Part shown: piece by piece, positions 42,496 through 49,709 of the stretch
Numbering within the stretch: the stretch's first letter is position 1
How the letters are laid out: each line of letters starts with the position of its first letter
Origin: Rhodoferax sp.
Lineage (GTDB): Bacteria > Pseudomonadota > Gammaproteobacteria > Burkholderiales > Burkholderiaceae_C
Reading direction: 5' to 3'
Assembly: GCF_018063565.1 (NCBI RefSeq)
Contig: NZ_JAGPBB010000016.1
Span: forward strand, 1-53,052
DNA length: 53,052 nucleotides
The notes under the pieces: model-generated
Told to the model about the DNA's origin: nothing
Database searches by the model: none
Seen by the model: the letters and a program-made list of their open reading frames with translations, nothing else
Position numbers and translations under genes: made by a program

Positions 42496-42839
42496 TGCAG
42501 CCTCATGCCCAGGACCCTGAAATGGCGGTGCCCGACTGCGCCGGAGGGGAGTCGTTTGCCCTGATGGTGATGGGGCAAAGCATGACACCCGAGTTTCAGG
42601 AGGGCGAAATCATCATCATCGAACCCGAGGGTTTGGCCAAGGATGGCTCCTATGTGCTGGCCTGGCATCATGAAGAATGGACGTTTCGGCAACTGCTGCA
42701 GGCCGGGGACGGCTGGCTGCTGCATGCGCTCAACCCGGCTTTTCCGGACGAGCCCCTGTCGAGCCTCGCCGATGTGCGCGGCGTGATCATTCAAAAAGCC
42801 TTGCCGGGCCGACGGCGCGCGTCAAAGCACTACATCTGA
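42495..42839 (+). CDS. S24/LexA-like signal-peptidase-fold protein without HTH or catalytic lysine
   Basis: The 114-aa product matches the S24 (LexA C-terminal) fold: ALMVMGQSMTPEFQEGEII with the catalytic-type Ser29, then GSYVLAWHHEEWTFRQLL. The lysine that completes the Ser-Lys dyad is an arginine here (Arg65), so self-cleavage activity is doubtful. No DNA-binding domain is attached. The ATG at 42495 overlaps the upstream stop (TGATG), and may be coupled with the HTH-bearing neighbour, which raises the possibility that the two act together as a split regulator. Confidence 0.8.
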   Translation: MQPHAQDPEMAVPDCAGGESFALMVMGQSMTPEFQEGEIIIIEPEGLAKDGSYVLAWHHEEWTFRQLLQAGDGWLLHALNPAFPDEPLSSLADVRGVIIQKALPGRRRASKHYI

Positions 42840-42865
42840 ACCAAATCCTGATCTGAAATTTCGCC

Positions 42866-43084
42866 ATGCCCTACTACATTTTTTCGGTCAACCCTGGTGC
42901 ACAGTATAAAAAACTGAGCGAATTTGGCGCCTTCAGCGAGGCGTCTGCCCACGCCAAAACGCTGCGGGCACAACAACCCGCCAAAACCCTTGAAAAAATC
43001 AAGGTGATGTTTGCCGAGAGTGAAGATCAGGCCATCGAGCTGATGTTGCAAGTGCGAGAACCTGGCCCCAAGGGCGACGACTGA
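42866..43084 (+). CDS. Small unknown protein (72 aa)
   Basis: The product begins MPYYIFSVNPGAQYKKLSEF and continues with a helical SEASAHAKTLRAQQ and an IKVMFAESEDQAIELML segment, suggesting a compact alpha/beta domain. There is no cysteine or signal. It lies 26 bp after the S24-like gene and 14 bp before the last gene of the cluster. The family is not recognised. Confidence 0.7.
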   Translation: MPYYIFSVNPGAQYKKLSEFGAFSEASAHAKTLRAQQPAKTLEKIKVMFAESEDQAIELMLQVREPGPKGDD

Positions 43085-43098
43085 GCGCTCTGGCGTCC

Positions 43099-43539
43099 AT
43101 GGACGAAGCAGCCTTCCACGCGGCGCGTCAGGCTCTCACGCCTGCGGCCTGCGTGTTTGCCAAAGCGCTGCTGTCAGGGTGCGCACCATGCACCCTGGCC
43201 AAGCGCACGGCCATGGCCGAGCGCGAAGTCATCACGTGCGGCTCGGCGATTGCACACATCAACTGCGGCACGCTCAACGATTTGTTTCGTGAGCGCGCGC
43301 GGTTTGCGCTGCGTTTGCCCCACCGGGACGAACCCATTGTTCATGCCAAGGCGATGAAACTGCAATGTGGCGGACTACGAGGACTGCAGCTTGCGCTCGA
43401 CGCGTCGGGCGGCGATGTTCATGCGATGGTGCAGCAGGCGATGCAAGAAGGCGGCAGTCTGCTCGATCTGCCCTGGGATCGCATCGTGGCCAGTATCGCG
43501 GGATGGGAACTTCGTCGGCGGGCTCCGCCGTTGCACTAG
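43099..43539 (+). CDS. Unknown cysteine-rich protein (146 aa)
   Basis: Six cysteines (residues 18, 28, 31, 47, 56, 90) include GCAPCTLAKR and HINCGTLNDLF; the spacing could suit an Fe-S cluster or zinc site, though no known motif fits exactly. A basic helix (FRERARFALRLPHRDEP) and the C-terminal DLPWDRIVASIAGWELRRR follow. It closes the dsr-divergent cluster, after which a repeat copy and the oppositely oriented yedE gene occur. The function is unknown. Confidence 0.72.
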   Translation: MDEAAFHAARQALTPAACVFAKALLSGCAPCTLAKRTAMAEREVITCGSAIAHINCGTLNDLFRERARFALRLPHRDEPIVHAKAMKLQCGGLRGLQLALDASGGDVHAMVQQAMQEGGSLLDLPWDRIVASIAGWELRRRAPPLH

Positions 43540-43564
43540 CTCCCATCAATCGTATGCATTTGGT

Positions 43565-43599
43565 GCTCTAGCGCTTATCCAGAAAGCGCTGGAAGCTAC
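43565..43599 (-). repeat. Dispersed 35-bp palindromic repeat, copy 4 (between convergent genes)
   Basis: The reverse complement reads GTAGCTTCCAGCGCTTT, then GGATAAGCGCTAGAGC, aligning base for base in length with 12011-12045. It lies between the ends of two convergent genes, where it might help termination. Confidence 0.7.
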
Positions 43600-43620
43600 T
43601 AAAAAAGTACCAAGTTTGAC

Positions 43621-44724
43621 CTATCGCTGTTGCCACTTCATCATCGCTACCGCCCCCGCGACAATGCCCGCGAGCGTGATGAATGAGCCAATCGCCAGCG
43701 TCGACACGCCCGACATACCCTGACCGACGGTGCAGCCGATGGCGGTCACCCCGCCAAAACCCATCAGGATGGCGCCGATCAGTTGGGTCTTCAAATCGTC
43801 AATTGAGGCAAAACCTTCCCAGCGGAACTGCTTGGTGCTGATGGCATATACAAAGGAGCCCATGACCACACCCAAGGCGGTGGCAATGCCAAAGGTCATG
43901 CGGGTTGAGGTGTCGGTCCACAGCATCAGCAACTCCAGGCTGAAAGACACCGGCGCCACAAAACTGAAGGATTCGATGGTGCGGCTGTTGGTGGCAAAGT
44001 AAACCGTCTCCAGTGTCTCCTGGTTTTCACCGTAGCCGATATGCCCACTCAGGTACCAGGCCGCTACCACCAGCAAGCCCAAAATCACCGAGGCCACCAC
44101 CTGGATCAGGTTGCCGCGAAACCGCTTGTCCTTGAATACGAATGCCAGGATGGCCAGCACCAGCACTGCCAGGGTCAGCAGCAGCGCAGTCTGCTCCGCC
44201 ATCCCCGTCAGCTTGGCCAGCAACTGCGACAGACTCTGGTTGGTCATGCCCAGTTTGCTCAGGTCAAGGGTGACCGGATCCAGAAAACCTGCACGCCACT
44301 GGCCAAACAGCCCTTTGAGGGTCATGTATGCAGACAGACCCAGAAACACCAATACCACCACCGAGCGCAGGCTGCCAGCGCCGACGCGGATCAGGTTCTT
44401 GTTGGCGCAGCCACCCGACATGGTCATGCCCACACCAAACAGGACGCCGCCCACCACCATCGACAGCCAGGGCAAGGCCGGGCGCTGATACACCGACTTG
44501 GTCAGATCGATCATGCCAGCGCTGTGCAACCAGTTGGCACCGATCATGGCCACCGCAATGGCCAGCAGCCACATACGCACGCGGCCCCAATGCTCCATGT
44601 TCACCACGTCCGAGATCGCACCCATGGTGCAGAAGTTGGACTTGCTGGCCACAGCACCAAAGACAAAGGCCAGCACAAAGCCACCCCAGATGACGATGCT
44701 TGACGGGTTGACTGCTTCATTCAT
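43621..44724 (-). CDS. YeeE/YedE-family sulfur-compound (thiosulfate-type) transporter
   Basis: The 367-aa membrane protein with about nine to ten helices carries the three cysteine motifs of the family: SNFCTMGAISDV, SGGCANKNLIRVGAGSL and AIGCTVGQGMSGVSTL. In characterised members (TsuA/YeeE) such cysteines line the path for thiosulfate uptake. It is the last gene of a minus-strand unit with tusA and dsrE2, so it probably imports thiosulfate or another sulfane-sulfur compound for the sulfur relay to DsrEFH. Confidence 0.9.
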   Translation of the reverse strand: MNEAVNPSSIVIWGGFVLAFVFGAVASKSNFCTMGAISDVVNMEHWGRVRMWLLAIAVAMIGANWLHSAGMIDLTKSVYQRPALPWLSMVVGGVLFGVGMTMSGGCANKNLIRVGAGSLRSVVVLVFLGLSAYMTLKGLFGQWRAGFLDPVTLDLSKLGMTNQSLSQLLAKLTGMAEQTALLLTLAVLVLAILAFVFKDKRFRGNLIQVVASVILGLLVVAAWYLSGHIGYGENQETLETVYFATNSRTIESFSFVAPVSFSLELLMLWTDTSTRMTFGIATALGVVMGSFVYAISTKQFRWEGFASIDDLKTQLIGAILMGFGGVTAIGCTVGQGMSGVSTLAIGSFITLAGIVAGAVAMMKWQQR

Positions 44725-44749
44725 GACAGTTGCTCCAACTCAATCTGGT

Positions 44750-45622
44750 TCAGTTACCACCGCCTGCGACACGAACCATCGTGGCGCGAATGGCGTCCGG
44801 TGCGTTGATGATGCCCATGAACTGGCCCATACCCAAGGCGGGCCAAGCCAGTGCGATGCGATAGCGGGCATACAGCGAGTACACCTTGTTGCCGACAATG
44901 AACACCTCATAGGGCAGGCCAGCCATGTGATCGGCACCAATCTTGTTGACCCACCAGCCCTCGCCGTCCGAAGCGCTGTTCATCGCCACGCCAAATACCG
45001 CCGTCTGATTCTCGGCTGACACTACTTCGTACACCCGGCTGGTGTCCGAGACGCCGCTGGCCAGATTGGCACGGACCGCCTTTAGCGCTGCGTCAAAATT
45101 GGCATGGGTGGCAATCTCACTGTTGGGCGAGTCAAAACGCTCCATGCCGAACATATATCGGTAGTTTTCCAGATCACCCTCTGCAACATCGCCGCCCATG
45201 CCACCGCCATCACCCAGTGCCTTGGCCAGGCGTGCCTGCACCGACTTGGCACCAGTCTGTGCTGATTTGAACTGACCACGCAGGTAGGCGCGATACCAGT
45301 AATCAGGATTGGTGTATGACACCGAGCCGTCGGGCAGCACGCCCACCCGGATCGCCGACGCAATGACCGTAGAGCCACCCGCTTTGCGGATGACCGCAAG
45401 CATGGCCGGATCGGTGACCACCACCGTGGCATGGTCGGTCAGCCCTTTGGGCAGGTGCCGACCGGCCAGGGTAAAACCCTCGGCCTGCAATTTTTTCTCC
45501 AACAGATCAACCCGTGCCGTCAGGTCTGCGGCGGCGACCTTGTCGCCTTTGATGTACGGTGCCAGCGCAAGACTGAGTTGCGACCAAAAAAGCAGGACAG
45601 CCCAAAGGATCAGTTGTTTCAT
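44750..45622 (-). CDS. Secreted or periplasmic protein of unknown function (290 aa)
   Basis: The start is the ATG at 45622, which gives a clean signal peptide (ILWAVLLFWSQLSLALA). The mature part begins with a VDLLEKKLQAEGFTLAGRHL segment, faintly like DUF302-type proteins, followed by an alpha/beta region with many aromatics (YTNPDYWYRAYLRGQF) and a Gly-rich loop (GDGGGMGGDV). No cysteine or haem motif is present. It sits between yedE and dsrE2, so a role in periplasmic capture or handling of sulfur compounds is likely but unproven. Confidence 0.75.
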   Translation of the reverse strand: MKQLILWAVLLFWSQLSLALAPYIKGDKVAAADLTARVDLLEKKLQAEGFTLAGRHLPKGLTDHATVVVTDPAMLAVIRKAGGSTVIASAIRVGVLPDGSVSYTNPDYWYRAYLRGQFKSAQTGAKSVQARLAKALGDGGGMGGDVAEGDLENYRYMFGMERFDSPNSEIATHANFDAALKAVRANLASGVSDTSRVYEVVSAENQTAVFGVAMNSASDGEGWWVNKIGADHMAGLPYEVFIVGNKVYSLYARYRIALAWPALGMGQFMGIINAPDAIRATMVRVAGGGN

Positions 45623-45728
45623 CGTGGTTCTCGGAAAAATGACATCAGCAAACAAACGACCGGCCCGTTGCGGCAGGGTCGCAAGGGCCGATTTGGCACC
45701 CAGCGGTGCGGCGACAGGCAAGCGGAAA

Positions 45729-46199
45729 TCAGATAAACAGGCAGACGTCGGATTCGCCAGCAAACTTCATGAATGTGGCGGCTCCACCGTACTCCACATC
45801 CTTGATGAACTCGCTGGTTTCAAACTCAAACAAATCCACGGTCATCTGGCAGGCGACAAACTTGACGTCGGCCTCCAGGCATAGGTCACGCAGTTCCTCC
45901 AGCGTGGCCACACCTTTGGACTTCATCTTGTTTTTCATCATCATGGTCGCCATCGACTCCATGCCCGGCAACATCTGCACAAACACCGGCATCGGCACCG
46001 GCATGGGCATGGCCGGGTTGGCCAGCGGGCTGATCTTGACGTCATCCAGACTCTTGCGCAGCAATTGCAGACCGTAGAAAGTGAAGAATATCTGCACATC
46101 CCAACCCAAGGCCGCCGCTGTCGAGGCCAAGATGAAAGGAGGGTACGCCATGTCGAGCGTTCCCTTGGTCGCGATCAGCGCCATTTTTTTAGTAGCCAT
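45729..46199 (-). CDS. dsrE2: DsrE2-type sulfurtransferase/sulfur carrier
   Basis: The 156-aa product is a DsrE2 family protein: KKMALIATKGTLDMAYPPFI at the start, a Met/Pro-rich loop (PAMPMPVPMPVFVQMLPGM) and the conserved cysteine in KFVACQMTVDLFEF. In sulfur oxidisers DsrE2 is typically encoded next to TusA (often with a rhodanese) and forms part of the cytoplasmic sulfur relay toward DsrEFH or sHdr. The Met-rich stretch may associate with the membrane. No rhodanese gene is found here. Confidence 0.92.
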   Translation of the reverse strand: MATKKMALIATKGTLDMAYPPFILASTAAALGWDVQIFFTFYGLQLLRKSLDDVKISPLANPAMPMPVPMPVFVQMLPGMESMATMMMKNKMKSKGVATLEELRDLCLEADVKFVACQMTVDLFEFETSEFIKDVEYGGAATFMKFAGESDVCLFI

Positions 46200-46239
46200 G
46201 GGTAGGATGCTCCGTTAGAGAAGAACTTAGCGTTCAGGC

Positions 46240-46467
46240 TCAGGCCTTCTTGATGAAGAACACATACTTGCCGCCTTCAGTGCCTTGCTCCAGCAAGGGG
46301 TTGCCGGTTTGTTCGGCAAAGGCGGCCATGTCACACACCGAGCCTGGGTCGGTCGAAATCACGCGCAGCACCTGACCGGAAGTCATGTCGACCAGCGCTT
46401 TCTTGGTCTTGACGATAGGCAGCGGGCACGACAGACCAGATGCATCAAATTCTTTGTTGAATTCCAC
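46240..46467 (-). CDS. tusA: TusA, sulfur carrier protein
   Basis: A GTG start at 46467 with GGAG 7 bp upstream gives a 75-aa protein; the open frame upstream has no ribosome site. It carries the TusA signature SGLSCPLPIVKTKKALVDM with the sulfur-binding Cys in the C-P-x-P motif. TusA accepts persulfide sulfur and passes it on to DsrEFH. It is the first gene of the tusA-dsrE2-orf290-yedE unit. Confidence 0.94.
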   Translation of the reverse strand: MEFNKEFDASGLSCPLPIVKTKKALVDMTSGQVLRVISTDPGSVCDMAAFAEQTGNPLLEQGTEGGKYVFFIKKA

Positions 46468-46591
46468 TTTAGTTCTCCAATTGCTGACTGCAGGCAGTCG
46501 ATAGGTTGTTTTCAGATTTGACAAGTGCGCCAAACACCACAGTGCTCGAATGCACCACGGTTGCACGGGGTGATTTTTCGGTAGTCCTTGG

Positions 46592-46667
46592 GGTACGTCC
46601 ATCACCCCAAAGGGTAATCCGGCGTAGCCCATATGGGTAATAGGGTCTTGGTGAACCCGGGTTTGCC
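46592..46667. promoter_or_regulatory. Cluster of GGGTA/CCC-rich half-sites upstream of tusA
   Basis: The region holds GGGGTACG, AAGGGTAAT, TAGCCCATATGGGTAA (a near-dyad including ATGGGTA at 46633-46639) and AACCCGGGTT, all within 76 bp and 125-200 bp upstream of tusA. The repeated GGGTA pattern suggests regulator binding, possibly of the NarL type, or the shared 3' end of the neighbouring gene unit. It is weak evidence. Confidence 0.3.
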
Positions 46668-46669
46668 AG

Positions 46670-47404
46670 TCACCGTGTTACCCCCGGCTTGCCAAGGGTG
46701 ACGAAGATCTGGTGGTTGGCCAGCGACACCAGCCAGCATACCAGGCCAGTCCAAAGGGTATGACTGGGGTAATGTGCACCGCGCAAGGTTTGTGTCGCCC
46801 CCAGCAGCAGGCCCACCAGCAAAACCCCCAGCAGGATGTGCTGGCCAACCTTCTGCTGTGACGAAACCGATGACAACAGCCACGGCAAGGGAAATGCCAG
46901 ATAGGCAAAAGCTGCCGAGGCGTGCCCCCCCGGAAAGCAACGTCCGGAGCCGCCGTCCTGAATTCCCCAGGCCCAGTGCGACACAAAGTGCGCGTTGCCC
47001 CCGTAGGCCTGCAGGTCCCACGGGCAACTGGTCTGACTGTAGTGTTTGATCGCACTCACCACCAGCAGACTCAGGGTGATGCCACAGGCGATTTCAAGCC
47101 GCTGCCGTCGGCTGATGCGCTTCAGCGCTCCCAGCGGCCGCCAAACCATCATCCAAATGCCCACGAAGAGAACCACCGCCAGTTGTCGGGTGCCATCGTG
47201 CAACACCCGCTCCAGCCACCAGTTGTGCCGCAGCGCGAAGCCGTGGCCGTCGGCCAGCCGGGACATCACGGCCGGATCAAGCCCACTGGCATCCCAGAGC
47301 AGCGCTGGCAGTGCAAGGATCAAGGTGTAGTACCACCAGCTTCGCAATCGCAGGGGCACGCTTGGCTCGGTCGGTGAGTCGTGCAGGCGGGAGATAGTAC
47401 TCAT
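46670..47404 (-). CDS. PAP2-family membrane phosphatase
   Basis: The 244-aa product has about six membrane segments and variants of the three PAP2 motifs: KHYSQTSCPWD (motif 1), CFPGGHASAAFA (motif 2, with the catalytic-acid His) and RGAHYPSHTLWT (motif 3, with the nucleophile His). Such enzymes dephosphorylate lipid phosphates; beside eptA, relatives act on lipid A or undecaprenyl pyrophosphate. A PmrA-like box 24 bp upstream of its start suggests control by the divergent two-component system. Confidence 0.88.
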   Translation of the reverse strand: MSTISRLHDSPTEPSVPLRLRSWWYYTLILALPALLWDASGLDPAVMSRLADGHGFALRHNWWLERVLHDGTRQLAVVLFVGIWMMVWRPLGALKRISRRQRLEIACGITLSLLVVSAIKHYSQTSCPWDLQAYGGNAHFVSHWAWGIQDGGSGRCFPGGHASAAFAYLAFPLPWLLSSVSSQQKVGQHILLGVLLVGLLLGATQTLRGAHYPSHTLWTGLVCWLVSLANHQIFVTLGKPGVTR

Positions 47405-47427
47405 CCACCCGATTGAAGCCGCAGCGT

Positions 47428-47444
47428 GTTAAGTGAACCTTAAA
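47428..47444. promoter_or_regulatory. PmrA/BasR-like box
   Basis: GTTAAG-TGAAC-CTTAAA matches the PmrA consensus YTTAAK-N5-YTTAAK at 10 of 12 defined positions with the exact spacing. It lies between the PAP2 gene and the OmpR-type regulator gene. Confidence 0.55.
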
Positions 47445-47565
47445 TCGGGCCTGGTCCGCCCCAATCAAGTCGCGACAGTGCGCGCGCGGTGATCCAGTCC
47501 TGGCAAAGGCATCTGAGACAATCCGTCCGATCAGCCACACGATAGCCTGGAGCCTGCAAATACCG

Positions 47566-48258
47566 ATGCGGATTTTGATTGTTGAGGACGATACGGGCAT
47601 CGCCGAGGGATTGGCGGCGACCCTCAAATCAGCCGGATACGCCGCGGATGTCTGTGCGACCCTGGCGCTGGCCGACGCGGCGCTGCTTGTCGAGTCGTTT
47701 GACCTGGTTCTGTTGGACCTCGGCCTGCCTGATGGTGACGGTTTGCACTGGCTGCGCCAGCAACGCCAGGCGGGCTGCAGCTTGCCAATGCTGATCATGA
47801 CGGCGCGCGACAGTGTGCCCGATCGTGTTGCCGGACTGGACGAGGGAGCCGATGATTACCTGGTGAAGCCGTTTGAGCCAGAAGAGTTGCTGGCCCGGAT
47901 GCGCGTGGCATTACGGCGCAGTGAGGGGCGTGCCTCACCCATGCTGTACCACGGTAAGCTGACGGTCGATCCCGCCGCTCACATGGTTTGGTACGCCGGA
48001 CAACGCGTGCCATTGCGTGCCAAGGAGTTTGCGCTGTTGCTCGCTTTGCTGCGTGGTAGCGGACAGGTGTTGACGCGCCGCAGGCTTGAAGAGGCCTTGT
48101 ATGGTTTTGATGAGGCGCTCGACAGCAACGCGCTGGAGGTGCACATCCATCACCTGCGGCGCAAACTGGGTGACGATCTGGTCAAGACCGTGCGCGGCGT
48201 GGGTTACTTCGTACCACCCTCAGACCCCGATCCAATGGCACTCCGGCGAGCCAGGTGA
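47566..48258 (+). CDS. OmpR/PhoB-type response regulator, PmrA/QseB-like
   Basis: The 230-aa product has a receiver domain (LIVEDDTGIAEGL, phospho-acceptor Asp in DLVLLDLGLPDGDG, Lys in YLVKPFEPEEL) and a C-terminal winged helix (LEVHIHHLRRKLGDDLVKTV). It most resembles the PmrA/QseB group that controls lipid A modification. It is coupled to the kinase gene by overlapping stop and start codons, and it faces the PAP2 gene across a PmrA-like box. Confidence 0.93.
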   Translation: MRILIVEDDTGIAEGLAATLKSAGYAADVCATLALADAALLVESFDLVLLDLGLPDGDGLHWLRQQRQAGCSLPMLIMTARDSVPDRVAGLDEGADDYLVKPFEPEELLARMRVALRRSEGRASPMLYHGKLTVDPAAHMVWYAGQRVPLRAKEFALLLALLRGSGQVLTRRRLEEALYGFDEALDSNALEVHIHHLRRKLGDDLVKTVRGVGYFVPPSDPDPMALRRAR

Positions 48259-49655
48259 TGCACCGCGCCGCACCCCTTCGACCCCGCCCATTGTGGCGTT
48301 ACTTGTGGGTTCTGACCCTGATTGCGCTGGGCATGAGCTGGTTGACCCTGGTGTTCGTGGCGTATTTCACCGGCTTGCACGAGGCCGATGAAGTCACCGA
48401 CGGTCAATTGGCATCCAGCGTGCAGATGTTGTTGCGTCAACCTGCAATGGCAGCCCCAGCGGCGGCGCCAATGGTCTTGACCAAGCGCGATGGCACGGTT
48501 GAGGACCTGGCCAGCTATGCCCCCGAGCTGCACGTGGTCGTTTGGCAAGATGAGCGCGTGCTGTGGGATACCCATGGCCTCGCCAGCGCATTGCCAGCCC
48601 GTCTGACGGAGCAGCCGCAGGATGTGTCACTGGTATGGAAGGGGCAGTCCCAGGTCTGGCGGGCCTTGCTGGGTACTGCAAGCACCGGGTCTGGCGGTAC
48701 ACGCAAGGTGTTGGTGTTGATCGACAAGGACCGGCGCGAAGCCCTGGGTCGGGACATTGCCTGGCACATCGTGCGGCCAGCCCTGGTGCTGTTGCCGCTG
48801 GTTGCGTTGCTGCTGCTGTGGGCGATCCGGCGCGGCTTGCTGCCGCTGCAGCGACTGGCCGAAAAAGTTGCCGATCTTGACCTGGATGCCGGTCAGCTGT
48901 TGCCAACCCTGCAGCCCTATGAGGAGCTGTCGGGCACCGTGAATGCGATCAACCGTCTGGCACAACGTTTGCAGGCGCAGGTGCTGCGAGAGCGCAGTTT
49001 TGCTTCGGATGTTGCCCACGAGCTGCGCACACCGCTGACCGCCCAGGTATTGCAGGCAAGGCTGGCGCGCGTCGCTGTTGAAAGCAACGAACGCGATCTG
49101 GCGCTGCAGCAGGTGGAACAAAACGCGCTGCGCGCCGGGCGCATTCTGGCGCAGTTGATGGATCTGGCGCGTGCACAGGGGTTGGACCACCAGGCGTTGC
49201 AGCGGCTCGATCTGAATGCGCTATGCCATCAGCTGGTGGCAGAGCATGTCCCCTTGGCTCACCAGCTGGGACAGGAACTTGCGCTGGAGGTGCCAAACCA
49301 GGCTCTGTGGGTGTATGCGCACAACACCATGCTTGAGTTGGCGTTGGGCAATCTGATTGACAACGCCTTGCGCCATAACCCGGCGGGGACACAGGTGGAG
49401 GTGTCGGTGGTGCAGCAGGTGCAGGGTCAGGTCAGTGTGAGGGTCAGTGACGATGGCGTGGCCTGGTCGTCCCGGACGGTGGTGCAACCCGGCATGGGGA
49501 TCGGGTTGACACTGGTGCGGCGCATCGCCGACTGGCATGGCCTGGTGTTCGATCAGCGCGATGGCACGGCACCCTTTACCAAATGTTACGCACTGACCTG
49601 GCGCGCCGCGCCAGCGCAGAGCAGCGACGCAGTCAGCGCCGCAAGCCCCGCTTAA
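48258..49655 (+). CDS. Membrane sensor histidine kinase, PmrB/QseC-like
   Basis: The 465-aa product has two membrane segments (about residues 18-38 and 160-185) flanking a periplasmic sensor region, then a HAMP-like linker, HisKA domain with the phospho-acceptor in SDVAHELRTPLTAQV, an N-box (LIDNALRHNP) and a degenerate ATP lid (GIGLTLVRR). The ATG at 48258 overlaps the regulator stop codon (TGATG). A GTG one codon earlier is possible. The likely role is sensing envelope or metal stress and activating eptA and PAP2. Confidence 0.92.
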   Translation: MHRAAPLRPRPLWRYLWVLTLIALGMSWLTLVFVAYFTGLHEADEVTDGQLASSVQMLLRQPAMAAPAAAPMVLTKRDGTVEDLASYAPELHVVVWQDERVLWDTHGLASALPARLTEQPQDVSLVWKGQSQVWRALLGTASTGSGGTRKVLVLIDKDRREALGRDIAWHIVRPALVLLPLVALLLLWAIRRGLLPLQRLAEKVADLDLDAGQLLPTLQPYEELSGTVNAINRLAQRLQAQVLRERSFASDVAHELRTPLTAQVLQARLARVAVESNERDLALQQVEQNALRAGRILAQLMDLARAQGLDHQALQRLDLNALCHQLVAEHVPLAHQLGQELALEVPNQALWVYAHNTMLELALGNLIDNALRHNPAGTQVEVSVVQQVQGQVSVRVSDDGVAWSSRTVVQPGMGIGLTLVRRIADWHGLVFDQRDGTAPFTKCYALTWRAAPAQSSDAVSAASPA

Positions 49656-49709
49656 TCTGCTGATAAGGCAAACCGCGGACAATCTGAGGCGTCACTCTGC
49701 TACTGAAAT

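Noticed and set aside
38160-43539. A CRISPR-Cas locus around the Cas6-like gene
   Set aside because: No direct-repeat array, no cas1/cas2 and no effector genes could be found in the window.
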